64,000 nt of DNA from JAHZKN01 sp965250205. Its GTDB lineage: Bacteria > Pseudomonadota > Alphaproteobacteria > Rhizobiales > Hyphomicrobiaceae. The notes under the pieces are model-generated. The model did not search any database. It saw only the letters and a list, made by a program, of their open reading frames with translations, and was not told where the DNA came from. Below, in pieces: positions 9,138 through 18,682 of the stretch (its first letter is position 1; the number at the start of each line of letters is the position of its first letter). The translations under genes were made by a program, and so were the position numbers. Location: NCBI GenBank assembly GCA_965250205.1, contig CBDFNK010000023.1:62001-126000 (forward strand). The letters are read 5' to 3'.

Positions 9138-10502
9138 CTATAGCAGACTATCGAAGGCAGAGCGGTAGCCGAGCGCCGACGGGTCGAACAATACATCGTG
9201 AGGTCTAAGGGGTCGGGCAAGCGCCAAACCAGCTAAAGACCGGCACCTGGAAAGCGCTACATAGGCTTGACCATGGGCAAAGGTGCCGCGACCGAGATCA
9301 ATATACACCTTATCCAGCGTCAGACCCTGCGCCTTGTGAATGGTCAGTGCCCAGGCGAGCCGGAGCGGTAATTGACGGAACGTGCCCGCGACTGATTCCA
9401 CCACCTTCTCTTTGGTCTGGTCATAGGAATAGCGGCGTTGTTCCCATTCGGCAGGTTCCACTTCATGCTCTTTGCCGTCGATCTCGATGATGACAGTCTC
9501 ATTCTCCAATCGAGCGACCCGCGCAACAGTGCCGTTGACCCACCGTCCATCCGGATCGTTGCGTAGCAGGATGACTTTCGCGCCCGGTTTCAACATCAGG
9601 GTCTGATCGGTGGGTTGTGCTGATGCATTGTAATCGCCAGTAACACCGGCTTCAAAGGCTTTAGCCTCCCCTGGTAGCGCTTCCAAATAGGCGAGATTGA
9701 TGCGTCTTGCTGCGGCATTGGTTGGGGTCAGGATGACGAATGCCTCGCCCTCGGACAGTGTACGAATGGGCGCGACGCGCTCGTTGAGCATCTCTAATTC
9801 ATCGCCAGATATATCGCCATCGCGCAAACGATTGAGGATCTGGATCAGTGTTTCGTCGGATTGACGGAAGATATGTGAAAGCTCCAGGCGTTGAGTGCCA
9901 ACGCCATCCAGCAATGCACTATGGGAGAAGAAAAACGGTCCACCGTGGGTATTTTCGAGATGGGCGGCAACTTCAGCGTCCTGGATCACCGGCGGCAGCT
10001 GATGCAGATCTCCAAACATTGCAAGGCGTATGCCGCCAAACGGCTCGTGCAGCCGACCACGATTGACTCGCAACGATTGATCAATGCCCGCCATCAGGTC
10101 AGAGCGCACCATGGAGACTTCATCAATGATCAGAAGTTTCATTTTTCGCATCACGCGGCCATTGCGCGAGCGGCGGATGTCTTGAGGTTGAATGAGGCGC
10201 GGTGGTAGGGAGAAAAACGAATGGATGGTTTGCCCGCCGACATTGACGGCGGCGAGCCCGGTCGGTGCAACGACGATTTTTTCATCCGGGAGCATGTTGC
10301 AGATGGCACGCAGCAAGGTCGACTTACCTGTGCCAGCACGACCAGTTACGAACAAATGCCCGCTGTCTTCTTGTTTGAGAAACTCAAGTCCCGCTTCGTA
10401 TTCTTGCGTTGCAGTGATATCGCTTGGCCATGCGCCATTGCCCGATCCTGCGGACCGGCCGGTTTCGATCGGCAATGTCTTGTCAGTCCCGGCCAAGCCC
10501 AA
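9138..10502 (-). CDS. PIF1/RecD-like superfamily 1B DNA helicase
   Basis: ATP-dependent 5'-3' helicase of 454 residues. Walker A is FVTGRAGTGKSTLL, Walker B LLIIDEVSMV, then the sensor motif GDLHQLPPV. Toward the C-terminus, LAWALTIHKAQGLTLDKV followed by AYVALSRCRSLAGL is the UvrD_C_2/RecD-type motif V-VI. The family resolves G-quadruplexes and forked DNA; many bacteria keep one such stand-alone protein. The first codon available is TTG; a second TTG two codons later has GAGGGG at a better distance, so the exact start is uncertain. Confidence 0.9.
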   Translation of the reverse strand: MGLAGTDKTLPIETGRSAGSGNGAWPSDITATQEYEAGLEFLKQEDSGHLFVTGRAGTGKSTLLRAICNMLPDEKIVVAPTGLAAVNVGGQTIHSFFSLPPRLIQPQDIRRSRNGRVMRKMKLLIIDEVSMVRSDLMAGIDQSLRVNRGRLHEPFGGIRLAMFGDLHQLPPVIQDAEVAAHLENTHGGPFFFSHSALLDGVGTQRLELSHIFRQSDETLIQILNRLRDGDISGDELEMLNERVAPIRTLSEGEAFVILTPTNAAARRINLAYLEALPGEAKAFEAGVTGDYNASAQPTDQTLMLKPGAKVILLRNDPDGRWVNGTVARVARLENETVIIEIDGKEHEVEPAEWEQRRYSYDQTKEKVVESVAGTFRQLPLRLAWALTIHKAQGLTLDKVYIDLGRGTFAHGQAYVALSRCRSLAGLALARPLRPHDVLFDPSALGYRSAFDSLL

Positions 10503-10613
10503 TGCCCCTCAGATGTGCGAACATCGGTGCATAGCAGGCCGCAGACTCGAGGGGAAATCTGAGAAGCGGGTTGTAAACAGCTGGATTTGGCTGGTTGCTG
10601 CTTTTAGGCAGCC

Positions 10614-10925
10614 CTATCGAAACTCAATGTAGCGGCCATTGACCCAGCCACTGGTGCCACTAGAGCGGATTTTGAGCCAACCACGACGATCTCTCAATAT
10701 TTCGATGCCGCAAGTGCCGGGTTCCAATTCACCAACGATGCGTGATCTTGATGACGGCCTGGAACGCACATTGAGGACATCCCAGTTTTCGACGCCGACA
10801 ACGCGATAGGTGTCGCAGCAGGCGCAGGCATGGGCTGACTGCGAGAGAAGTGGTAATGCCAGCGCGACGGCAACCATCAGCACAGCAAATTTTTGAGACA
10901 GTGAACGCAGATACACAGCACTCAT
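10614..10925 (-). CDS. secreted SH3-domain (SH3b) protein
   Basis: 103 residues. An N-terminal signal peptide (hydrophobic residues 12-30, cleavage near SAHA) is followed by three closely spaced cysteines (CACC) and a bacterial SH3 domain with the typical LNVRSRPSSRSRIVGELEPG and WLKIRSSGTSGWVNGRYIE pattern. Bacterial SH3b domains commonly bind peptidoglycan or act as targeting modules in the periplasm. It lies 111 bases upstream of the helicase start on the same strand. Confidence 0.85.
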   Translation of the reverse strand: MSAVYLRSLSQKFAVLMVAVALALPLLSQSAHACACCDTYRVVGVENWDVLNVRSRPSSRSRIVGELEPGTCGIEILRDRRGWLKIRSSGTSGWVNGRYIEFR

Positions 10926-11158
10926 AACGTTAAACTCCAGTTGCGGCGTGAAATATTCTCACTTCAAATATAAGCTTGCAAGTCGGGGCAAGACCACACT
11001 CAAGAGTGTTGCGCGTTTGGAGCGCGATGGCAACGCGTTGAGGGGTTGGAGCTCGGTTGTTTTAATTATATGCGCTAAGCAACCAGCAGTAGGAACGGCT
11101 GCTTTGATGAATGACGATATGAGTAATGGAAAAAGACGCGATGCAGTGGTGTTGAAAA

Positions 11159-12988
11159 TTACGCCGCCGTTTCAGTGCCCGCGGTCTTAGACCGTCGTTT
11201 GCGTTCGTGTGGATCAAGCCAGCGTTTGCGCAGCCGAATAGACTGTGGCGTCACCTCAACCAACTCATCATCTGCGATGTAGCTCATGGCTTGTTCCAGT
11301 GACATGTTAATGGGCGTCACAAGCTGTATGGCGTCGTCCTTGCCAGAGGCGCGCACATTGGTCAGTTTTTTGCCCTTGAGGACGTTGATTTCCAGATCAT
11401 TGGAGCGCGTATGTTCGCCCACAATCATGCCGGAATAAACCCGTGTTTGCGGCGGAATGAAAAACGGACCACGGTCTTGCAAGTTGTAAATTGCATAAGC
11501 CACCGCCTCGCCGGTATCGTTTGAAATCAAAACGCCAGTGCGCCGTGTGGGGATGTCGCCCTTAAACGGTGCGTAGCTGTGAAACAAACGGTTCATAACG
11601 GCCGTGCCGCGCGTGTCTGTGAGAAGTTCACCTTGATAGCCAAGCAGACCGCGTGTCGGCACATGAAACACAAGTCTTGTGCGACCACCGCCGGATGAAC
11701 CCATATCTTGCAGATCGCCGCGTCGCTCCGAGAGCTTTTTAACAACCACTCCAGAGAACTCATCATCGACATCGATAATGGCTTCTTCAATCGGCTCAAG
11801 CCGGGCACCTGTATCCGGGTCAGACTTCATGACGACGTTGGGACGCGAAACAGTGAGTTCAAAGCCTTCACGGCGCATGTTTTCAACCAGAACGGCAAGC
11901 TGTAACTCGCCACGTCCAGCAACATCGAAGGAATCTTTATCGTCGTTTTCCTGCACCTCGATCGCGATGTTACGTTCGGCTTCCTTCAGCAGGCGCTCGC
12001 GAATTACGCGCGATTGCACCTTGTCACCTTCTTGACCGGCCAATGGGCCATCGTTGATGCGAAACGTCATCCACAATGTCGGCGGGTCAATAGGTTGACC
12101 TGAAAGTGGCTCGGAAACTTGCGGATCACACAACGTGTCGGCAACAGTGGCGTCTTGCATGCCAGCAATGGCAACAATGTCCCCCGCCTCAGCACGGTCT
12201 AAGGTTGTCCGTGCGAGACCACGAAAGCCCAAGATCTTGGTGACGCGAAATGTTTCAATCACGTCGCCGTCGCGGTTAAGCGCCTGAACATTTTGGTTTG
12301 GCGCAAGCGAACCTGCATGAATGCGCCCCGTTAGGATTCGACCAAGGTAGGGGTCCGCTTCAAGCGTTGTGGCGAGCAGTGAAAACGGACCTTGATGAAC
12401 GGTCGGCGGCGGCACGTGTTTGACGACCAGATCAAATAGCGGTGTTAGATCCACTTGTGGGCCGTCTGGCTCGGTTGCCATCCAACCGTCGCGGCCGGAG
12501 CCGTAAAGCACGGGGAAATCCAACTGCTCGTCGGTGGCATCAAGACCTGCAAACAAATCAAAGATGTCGTTGAGCACCTCTTGATGGCGGGCGTCAGCAC
12601 GGTCAATCTTGTTGACAACAACGATTGGATGCAGTCCGCATTTCAGTGCTTTGGACACAACAAACTTTGTTTGAGGCAGGGGGCCTTCAGAGGCATCCAC
12701 CAAAACAATGGCACCATCAACCATGTCCAAAATGCGTTCCACTTCGCCACCAAAGTCGGCGTGGCCTGGTGTGTCGACAATGTTGATGCGCGTGTCCTGC
12801 CATTGCACGGACGTACATTTGGCAAGGATGGTAATGCCGCGTTCACGTTCCAGATCGTTGGAATCCATAGCCCGGTCGGCAACGCGCTCGTTTTCACGAA
12901 AGGCGCCGGATTGTTTGAGTAGTTCGTCAACCAAAGTTGTTTTGCCGTGGTCAACGTGGGCAATGATGGCGATGTTGCGCAGGGTCAT
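11159..12988 (-). CDS. typA: ribosome-associated GTPase TypA/BipA
   Basis: Translational GTPase of the EF-G type, 609 residues, involved in ribosome assembly and stress or cold adaptation. G1 is AHVDHGKTTLVDELL, G2 lies in RERGITILAK, G3 DTPGHADFGGEV and G4 VNKIDRADA. The middle has the domain II/III pattern and the BipA-specific C-terminal domain follows, ending in a basic RKRWLDPHERKRRS tail plus a short TAGTETAA end. Single-gene unit between argG and the SH3 protein. Confidence 0.97.
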   Translation of the reverse strand: MTLRNIAIIAHVDHGKTTLVDELLKQSGAFRENERVADRAMDSNDLERERGITILAKCTSVQWQDTRINIVDTPGHADFGGEVERILDMVDGAIVLVDASEGPLPQTKFVVSKALKCGLHPIVVVNKIDRADARHQEVLNDIFDLFAGLDATDEQLDFPVLYGSGRDGWMATEPDGPQVDLTPLFDLVVKHVPPPTVHQGPFSLLATTLEADPYLGRILTGRIHAGSLAPNQNVQALNRDGDVIETFRVTKILGFRGLARTTLDRAEAGDIVAIAGMQDATVADTLCDPQVSEPLSGQPIDPPTLWMTFRINDGPLAGQEGDKVQSRVIRERLLKEAERNIAIEVQENDDKDSFDVAGRGELQLAVLVENMRREGFELTVSRPNVVMKSDPDTGARLEPIEEAIIDVDDEFSGVVVKKLSERRGDLQDMGSSGGGRTRLVFHVPTRGLLGYQGELLTDTRGTAVMNRLFHSYAPFKGDIPTRRTGVLISNDTGEAVAYAIYNLQDRGPFFIPPQTRVYSGMIVGEHTRSNDLEINVLKGKKLTNVRASGKDDAIQLVTPINMSLEQAMSYIADDELVEVTPQSIRLRKRWLDPHERKRRSKTAGTETAA

Positions 12989-13222
12989 GAGATTTTACGT
13001 TCGGTTGCAGGCGGCTCGGGGTCGGTGGGCCGCTGGATCAGGATGTGTGCGTGTTCGATCAGGAGAGGCGTTGGCTTGCCGGTGTGCCGGGCGGGCGCAA
13101 CGTAACGTGCAGGCGGGGTATCACATCTGCAATGGCATCGCCAGCCCGTGCCCGGGTTAAGCGGGCAGGGTGTGGCGGTATGCAGCGTTCATACTGTGCT
13201 GGGTTTTTGCGGCCAGCCGCTC

Positions 13223-14458
13223 TTAAGAGCGGCGGTTACGCATCTCAAGCGTGCGCAGACGAAGCGCGTTTAAGCGGATAAAGCCTTCCGCATCTTTTTG
13301 GTCATAGGCACCTTTGTCATCTTCAAAGGTCACCAGCTCAGGATCATAGAGCGATTTTTGGCTTGCACGGCCAATGACAATAATATTGCCTTTGTAGAGT
13401 TTCAGGCGAACCTCGCCTTCGACGTGCTCCTGACTCTTGTCGATGAGGGCTTGCAACATCTCGCGTTCCGGCGCGAACCAGAAGCCGTTGTAAATGAGTT
13501 CTGCGTAACGCGGCATGATGGAATCTTTGAGGTGTGCCGCATCGCGATCAAGCGTCAGGCTTTCTATGGCGCGATGGGCGTCCAACAAAATTGTTCCGCC
13601 CGGCGTTTCATAAACACCGCGGCTCTTCATGCCGACATATCTGTTTTCGACCAAATCAACGCGGCCGATGCCATTGTCGCGACCAAGGTCATTCAGAGTC
13701 TCGAGTAGAGTTGCCGGGCTCATGGGTGTACTGTTGATAGAAACCGCATCGCCTTTTTTAAAGCCAATGGTAATGACCGTGGCTTCGTCAGGTGCATCTT
13801 CCGGCGCAACTGTGCGCATATAAACGTACGGTGGTGGCTCTACGTTGGGGTCCTCGAGAACCTTGCCTTCAGATGAAGAATGAAGAAGGTTGGCATCAAC
13901 AGAGAACGGGGCTTCGCCACGTTTGTCCTTGGGAACAGGGATCTGATGTTGTTCAGCGAATGCAATCAAATCTTCGCGGCTCTTGAAATCCCATTCACGC
14001 CACGGCGAAATGATTTTGATACTCGGTTCGAGCGCATAATAGCCAAGCTCAAAGCGGATCTGATCATTCCCTTTGCCTGTTGCACCATGGCACACCGCAT
14101 CGGCGCCTGTGGCGCGTGCAATTTCGATTTGCCTTTTGGAGATCAGTGGCCGTGCGATGGACGTGCCAAGTAGATAGACGCCTTCGTAGAGTGCGTTGGC
14201 GCGGAACATTGGGAACACATAATCGCGCACGAAGTCTTCGCGCAGATCCTCAATGTAGATGTTTTCCTGTTTGATGCCCAGAAGTTCGGCTTTTTTGCGT
14301 GCCGGTTCAATTTCTTCGCCCTGGCCCAGATCTGCCGTGAAGGTAATGACTTCAGCACCATATGTTTCCTCCAACCATTTGAGGATGATTGAAGTATCAA
14401 GCCCGCCCGAATAGGCGAGGACGACTTTTTTGATGTCAGATGAGGTGTCGGCGGTCAT
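13223..14458 (-). CDS. argG: argininosuccinate synthase
   Basis: Condenses citrulline and aspartate with ATP in arginine synthesis. 411 residues. The PP-loop is LAYSGGLDTSIILKWL; DLGQGEEIEPARKKAE and CHGATGKGNDQIRFE are family hallmarks, and ENRYVGMKSRGVYETPGG lies in the C-terminal part. The stop codon is embedded in a perfect palindrome (GCCGCTC/GAGCGGC with central TTAA) at 13216-13233 that could fold at the mRNA end, though no U-tract follows. argH is not in the window. Confidence 0.97.
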   Translation of the reverse strand: MTADTSSDIKKVVLAYSGGLDTSIILKWLEETYGAEVITFTADLGQGEEIEPARKKAELLGIKQENIYIEDLREDFVRDYVFPMFRANALYEGVYLLGTSIARPLISKRQIEIARATGADAVCHGATGKGNDQIRFELGYYALEPSIKIISPWREWDFKSREDLIAFAEQHQIPVPKDKRGEAPFSVDANLLHSSSEGKVLEDPNVEPPPYVYMRTVAPEDAPDEATVITIGFKKGDAVSINSTPMSPATLLETLNDLGRDNGIGRVDLVENRYVGMKSRGVYETPGGTILLDAHRAIESLTLDRDAAHLKDSIMPRYAELIYNGFWFAPEREMLQALIDKSQEHVEGEVRLKLYKGNIIVIGRASQKSLYDPELVTFEDDKGAYDQKDAEGFIRLNALRLRTLEMRNRRS

Positions 14459-14583
14459 GAGGATAATGCCCTATACTTCTGCTTGTGCTTCGTGTTGGCG
14501 GCACTATAGGCAGCCGTGCTCACGCATCAAGGGACGTGATGGCGCGTTTAAGACTTTACGGATGAAGGGGGGAGGAAGAAAAA

Positions 14584-15273
14584 CTATGCCGCAGCGGGCG
14601 CTTCTGATGTGGGCGAATCATCTAGCCAGGGCCAGAACATCTTGGCGCAGGCATCAAATGGGTCGAAGGCCTTATCGCCTATAGTCTTTTTAGACGTGGG
14701 TTCCAGTGCATTTTGATAGGCTGTCATGTGGTCATTGGCGACTTGCTGGGCCGAGTCTAAGGCCTCTAGTGCAGCGGTGTTTGCTTCAGCCGTTGGCTTT
14801 GCAACAGCATGTGGCAGACCAAACGACATCAACGACCATGTCATCGGTAGTGCGGCAGCTTGGGTGGCCCAAAACGGCGAGCGGGTAAAAGATAGATCGG
14901 TGGTGTTGAATGCTGACGGCAAAATCTCAAGCCAGGCATTTGATACCGGTGCGTTAAACGGCATCCAGCAAGCCGGAAACCACGGCTGTGTCATCCAGTT
15001 TTGCCCGGACGGTGGACCGGCCAATGAGGGGGTCGCCTGGGACCAAAAAATCCATGGGTCGAAAACGTCAAGTTTAGCAGGATCGCGAAACCACGATTTT
15101 GAGTTGGACTTGGGTGTTTGGGTCGCCTCCAAGCAGGCATCGGTCCAAGCCTCAAACAAGGCCGTTACGGCAAAAAGTCCTGCAAAGTAGCCAGCGTTCG
15201 CATAGCCCACTGTTGCTTGAGCCGATTTCTCTGCAAAGCGCTGGCCGTGATTTGTGTCTTTATCTGCGAACAT
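14584..15273 (-). CDS. tryptophan-rich hypothetical protein
   Basis: 229 residues, not recognised. It is unusually rich in tryptophan, phenylalanine, proline and alanine (clusters DPWIFWSQ, NWMTQPWFPACWMPF, CAKMFWPWLDD) with no clear signal peptide or classical transmembrane helix. The first third is an Ala/Gly-rich helical stretch and residues about 165-210 form a polar alanine-rich helix. Aromatic-rich amphipathic proteins of this kind can sit on hydrophobic surfaces such as PHA granules, and a phasin is encoded 6 kb away; that link is only a guess. Confidence 0.6.
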   Translation of the reverse strand: MFADKDTNHGQRFAEKSAQATVGYANAGYFAGLFAVTALFEAWTDACLEATQTPKSNSKSWFRDPAKLDVFDPWIFWSQATPSLAGPPSGQNWMTQPWFPACWMPFNAPVSNAWLEILPSAFNTTDLSFTRSPFWATQAAALPMTWSLMSFGLPHAVAKPTAEANTAALEALDSAQQVANDHMTAYQNALEPTSKKTIGDKAFDPFDACAKMFWPWLDDSPTSEAPAAA

Positions 15274-15418
15274 GGATATCTCGGAAACAGGGGCTTAGAT
15301 TAACCGTTTCGTGGCAACGGGGACGCGCTAGCGACCATTGCTAATATTGAATAACACTTAAACTAATATAGTTTTCGTCAAGCACCTAGTGACCAATACG
15401 TCTTTGCCCCTGCGGCTT

Positions 15419-15880
15419 TTAGGCACTTTGTTCAGATGAGAAGCTTGGCCGCTGACGGTGACGGCCAGCAAAGCGTCCTGCGACGAGCCAATAGGTAAAG
15501 CCTGAAATCAAGCCGGTCATGAAATAAGCAACAAGTGCGTAAGGGTTGGCGATGGTGAGACCACCAGCTTCGCTCATATAGAGTGCAAACTGGCCCGCCA
15601 TGGCAATGGTGATGCCAATCAATGCGTAATACAGCAGTTGGCGTACATGCTGCCATTCGCCGAGCACCGCCGCGATCAGTCCAAAAGGGGCAACGAATAT
15701 CGCTGAATGGGTCGCAGTAAGCAACATCAGATACCCAGTATTAGCGAGACTGCTGGGCAGAGCGTCTGACCCGATATTCAACAGATCAAGGGGCGTCACC
15801 ACGAATAGTACTTGCACCAGACCCGCGACGAGACAGGCGAGCATAAGGCCAAAAATGATGCGTGCCAGCGCGGCCAACAT
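15419..15880 (-). CDS. small integral membrane protein, first of a related pair
   Basis: 153 residues with four hydrophobic segments and a polar tail (RHRQRPSFSSEQSA). No family recognised. It shares its ending with the next gene upstream: LYYALIGITIAMA and then FMTGLISGFTYWLVAGR here, against LYYMIGGGIALAS and FATAGFAGGLVYWLIAGR there, with similar spacing of the membrane segments. The pair is therefore probably an old tandem duplication. Role unknown; both lie downstream of the rlmN gene on the same strand. Confidence 0.7.
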   Translation of the reverse strand: MLAALARIIFGLMLACLVAGLVQVLFVVTPLDLLNIGSDALPSSLANTGYLMLLTATHSAIFVAPFGLIAAVLGEWQHVRQLLYYALIGITIAMAGQFALYMSEAGGLTIANPYALVAYFMTGLISGFTYWLVAGRFAGRHRQRPSFSSEQSA

Positions 15881-16007
15881 TTGAAACGTCCTTTTAGGCT
15901 GTCGATCCGGATGTTTAATCCAAGACCCTAGCTTAGCTCGCCAGACCTTTGGCAGACAATGGCAAATAATGGTTAGGAGAAACTGGTTTTATTCTGAAAT
16001 AGGGTTT

Positions 16008-16439
16008 TTACGCCTTACGGCCCGCAATAAGCCAATAGACGAGGCCACCGGCAAAGCCTGCCGTGGCGAAGACCTGCCAGACAATCGGTGGGATATTGGA
16101 GATCTCATCGATCTGGCCGACGCGTGCCAACATCGGTACCGAGGCGAGCGCTATGCCGCCACCAATCATGTAATACAGCCATGACCGGATGCGCGCCACT
16201 TCTCCAATAATAATGACGGCCAATGCTGGCAGCAGGGACAAGCCAGTGAGAAGTATCGAGCCTTGCCAGAACAGGTCAAGTAACGTGCTCGCGACCTTCG
16301 CGCCGTCATCGCTGCGCCCGTGCATGGCCTGAGTGATGTGTTCCAGCCCTAGGGTGACAAGAATATATCCGGTAACCGCCACCGAGATCAGAAACGCAAT
16401 CGGTAATAGGATCAAGCGTCCAAGTGTGCGCCAAAACAT
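16008..16439 (-). CDS. small integral membrane protein, second of a related pair
   Basis: 143 residues, four hydrophobic segments, with a polar loop HAMHGRSDDGAKVAST after the first. The C-terminal YWLIAGRKA matches the neighbouring membrane protein's YWLVAGRFA. It begins only 27 bases after the end of rlmN, so it is probably co-transcribed with it. Not recognised as any named family. Confidence 0.7.
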   Translation of the reverse strand: MFWRTLGRLILLPIAFLISVAVTGYILVTLGLEHITQAMHGRSDDGAKVASTLLDLFWQGSILLTGLSLLPALAVIIIGEVARIRSWLYYMIGGGIALASVPMLARVGQIDEISNIPPIVWQVFATAGFAGGLVYWLIAGRKA

Positions 16440-16466
16440 GGCAGTTTTTCTCCGTTGGGGTTTACG

Positions 16467-17693
16467 CTAGCCAGAAGCCGTGGATGCTTTGCGCTCCGAC
16501 GCCTTGAGGCGCACGCTTTCAGATTTCAATTGCCCGCAGGCGGCAAAGATATCGCGCCCACGAGGCGTGCGCACCGGGCTTGCATATCCAGCACGGTTGA
16601 CCACATCGGCGAAGCGCTCAATTTGTTCCCAGTCCGAACATTCATAAGGTGAATTGGGCCACGTGTTAAACGGGATCAAATTAATCTTGGCCGGAATGCC
16701 AGCCAGCAAACGCACCAGCGCTTTGGCTTCTGCAATGCTGTCATTGATGCCTTTCAACATCACATATTCAAACGTGATCCGTTTGGCATTGGAAAGTCCA
16801 GGATAAGCACGGCAGGCATCCAGCAAGTGTTCGATTGAGTATTTCTTATTGATCGGCACCAATTCATTGCGCAGTTCATTGTTCGTGGCGTGCAAAGAGA
16901 TGGCCAGCATGGTGCCAGATTCAGCACCCCAGCGGGCAATTTCCGGCACAACACCTGACGTCGAAAGTGTAATGCGGCGCTTGGAAAGCGACAAACCTTC
17001 GTTGTCAGAGGCGATGTCCATAGCATCACGCACATTGTCAAAATTGTAGAGCGGTTCGCCCATGCCCATCAAAACGATGTTGGTGATCTTGCGATCTCCA
17101 TCGGGCAACAGGCGGCCATCTTCTGGTGCGTCTGCCCCCGGCCAATCTCCTATGCGGTCCTTAGCGAGTAGAATTTGTGCCGTAATCTCCTGTGCCGTCA
17201 GATTGCGGACCAGGCGTTGGGTGCCGGTATGGCAGAACGTGCAGGTCAGTGTGCAGCCCACTTGAGACGAAATGCATAAGGTGCCGCGATCAGCTTCCGG
17301 GATGTAAACCGTTTCAACTTCCGGTCCCTGGGCATCAGTTGCGCTTTGAGCAAGACGCAGCAGCCATTTGCGCGTGCCGTCTTCTGACACTTGCTCGCTG
17401 ACAATCTCTGGCCGGTCGAGCGAATAGGTGTCTTCGAGCTTAGCGCGCAAATCCTTTGAGACATTGCTCATATTTTCAAATGAGGTGACGCCGGAGACAT
17501 AAATCCAACGCCATAGTTGGTTGGCCCGCATGCGCTGGGCTTTATCATCAACGCCAATCTCCTTAAGGCGGTCGGAAAGATCCGCACGCGTCAGCCCGGC
17601 AAGTGTGGGCTGACGTGTGCTGCCAGTGACAGGGCGCGGTGTTGTGTTTTTATCGAGAACAACCGTCATGGCTGCGGGGTTCGCTTTCGTCAT
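16467..17693 (-). CDS. rlmN: 23S rRNA (adenine2503-C2)/tRNA A37 methyltransferase RlmN
   Basis: Radical-SAM enzyme that methylates C2 of A2503 in 23S rRNA and A37 of some tRNAs. The cluster-binding motif is GCTLTCTFCHTG (CxxxCxxC); SAM-binding GMGEPLYN and the catalytic cysteine in FAACGQLKSE near the C-terminus are present. 408 residues from the ATG chosen (MTKANPAAMTVV). A TTG 15 codons upstream and an ATG 8 codons downstream are alternatives. The N-terminal 35 residues are poorly conserved linker. Confidence 0.95.
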   Translation of the reverse strand: MTKANPAAMTVVLDKNTTPRPVTGSTRQPTLAGLTRADLSDRLKEIGVDDKAQRMRANQLWRWIYVSGVTSFENMSNVSKDLRAKLEDTYSLDRPEIVSEQVSEDGTRKWLLRLAQSATDAQGPEVETVYIPEADRGTLCISSQVGCTLTCTFCHTGTQRLVRNLTAQEITAQILLAKDRIGDWPGADAPEDGRLLPDGDRKITNIVLMGMGEPLYNFDNVRDAMDIASDNEGLSLSKRRITLSTSGVVPEIARWGAESGTMLAISLHATNNELRNELVPINKKYSIEHLLDACRAYPGLSNAKRITFEYVMLKGINDSIAEAKALVRLLAGIPAKINLIPFNTWPNSPYECSDWEQIERFADVVNRAGYASPVRTPRGRDIFAACGQLKSESVRLKASERKASTASG

Positions 17694-17802
17694 GGGCGTT
17701 AAGGGTGATGCCCTCTGTTTAAAGGGTTTTCGGACCAAGCGAAACCTGTCACGAGGACCAAGTTATGGCGTGATGCGCCGCACACGCTAGGTTGAATGCA
17801 AA

Positions 17803-17834
17803 AAGACCTGGTTGCAAATCAGCAACCAGGTCTT
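17803..17834 (-). terminator. hairpin terminator upstream of rlmN
   Basis: A perfect 13-bp stem (AAGACCTGGTTGC with its complement) around a six-base loop. On the minus strand it is followed by TTTTT, so it would end the transcript of the frameshifted small secreted-protein locus before rlmN. The presence of so good a terminator suggests that locus was, or is, an expressed unit. Confidence 0.85.
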
Positions 17835-17865
17835 TGGCCTTGGGACCGGCAATGAGCGGTGCCCC

Positions 17866-18264
17866 TTACCGCACCCGGGGAAAGAGGACTTGGGGAAAGG
17901 TGATTAATGGCGTTAATCCAACCACGCGTGCTGCGCGGCGGGACACTTCAGCTTTGGAAACAGCCAACAATTTAGCCATTGTGATGTCGGGTTTTGCTGA
18001 GATCAGAGCCTTGCCAGTTCCACGCAGCGCTTTGAAAGCTTGGAACCGTTGCGGCGCATGCAAGCTTTGGTGGCTGCAGAACCTGGAGCGTGTTGTGAGC
18101 AGTAGTTCAGGTAATCACCGGTGCAGAGCCTTAAACTTTAACGCGCAGCAAGCTTTGGTGGCTGAAACGGCTGAAGCGGTGGAAGCCTGGGCCTGGGCTG
18201 CCAGGGCGCCTGCAACAACGGCGGTTGTCAGGGCAGTGCGAAGGATTGTGTTCAAGGTGGTCAT
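17866..18264 (-). pseudogene. frameshifted small cysteine-rich secreted protein
   Basis: Read on the minus strand, an ATG with GGAG seven bases before it opens a 49-codon frame with a clear signal peptide (MTTLNTILRTALTTAVVAG, then ALAAQAQA). Its stop is followed, in the next frame, by GDYLNYCSQHAPGSAATKAC plus MRRNGSKLSKRCVE, which has the C-x(n)-C-M…LS-x-RC spacing of small cysteine-rich proteins common in Hyphomicrobiales. A third frame continues with ALISAKPDITMAKLLAVSK and AEVSRRAAR. Two single-base shifts would join them. It may be a decayed gene, a sequencing error, or a short 49-residue protein with an unrelated tail. Confidence 0.5.
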
Positions 18265-18682
18265 CGGGGCTCTCCAAGGGGTCTTTGTTGTTCGTCGATA
18301 AACACACCCTACGAGAGCGTCGCTTTTTCAGCTGTTCCGGCGGGAACAATCTGAAATAAAATTATAAGTGACTGATATTACTATGTTATTCATGGCCTCT
18401 CAGGTTCGAATAAGGGTCAGCGTCCGTCGCCCTTTGGGCAGCGGAGGCAAAAATCAGCCGATGATCGAGATTTTGGGGCTAATCGCACGGTGTGGCCAAG
18501 TCCGAAGGCCCAAATTGGGCAGGTCCTGTCCTCACCGTGCTGGAGTGCGCCGGGTACGCATGTACAAAAACCACAGCGCCCTGCTATCAAACCAGGAAAG
18601 TCTTTCAACTCTGCAAACGACGTCAAGAAACCGCATCAACCGAGTTTCTGAAATTCGCAGCGTGGTCTAACCTTTTGTTTTG
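18265..18682. other. gene-poor intergenic region
   Basis: About 420 bases between the small secreted-protein locus and the manC 3' end. Short open frames exist on both strands (up to about 100 codons) but none has a convincing ribosome-binding site, family motif or consistent composition. The AT-rich part next to 18300-18370 probably holds the promoter of the minus-strand locus. Nothing else seen. Confidence 0.4.

Noticed and set aside
13216..13233. Terminator at the argG stop codon
   Set aside because: A perfect palindrome with no loop and no following U-tract; recorded only as a note under argG.
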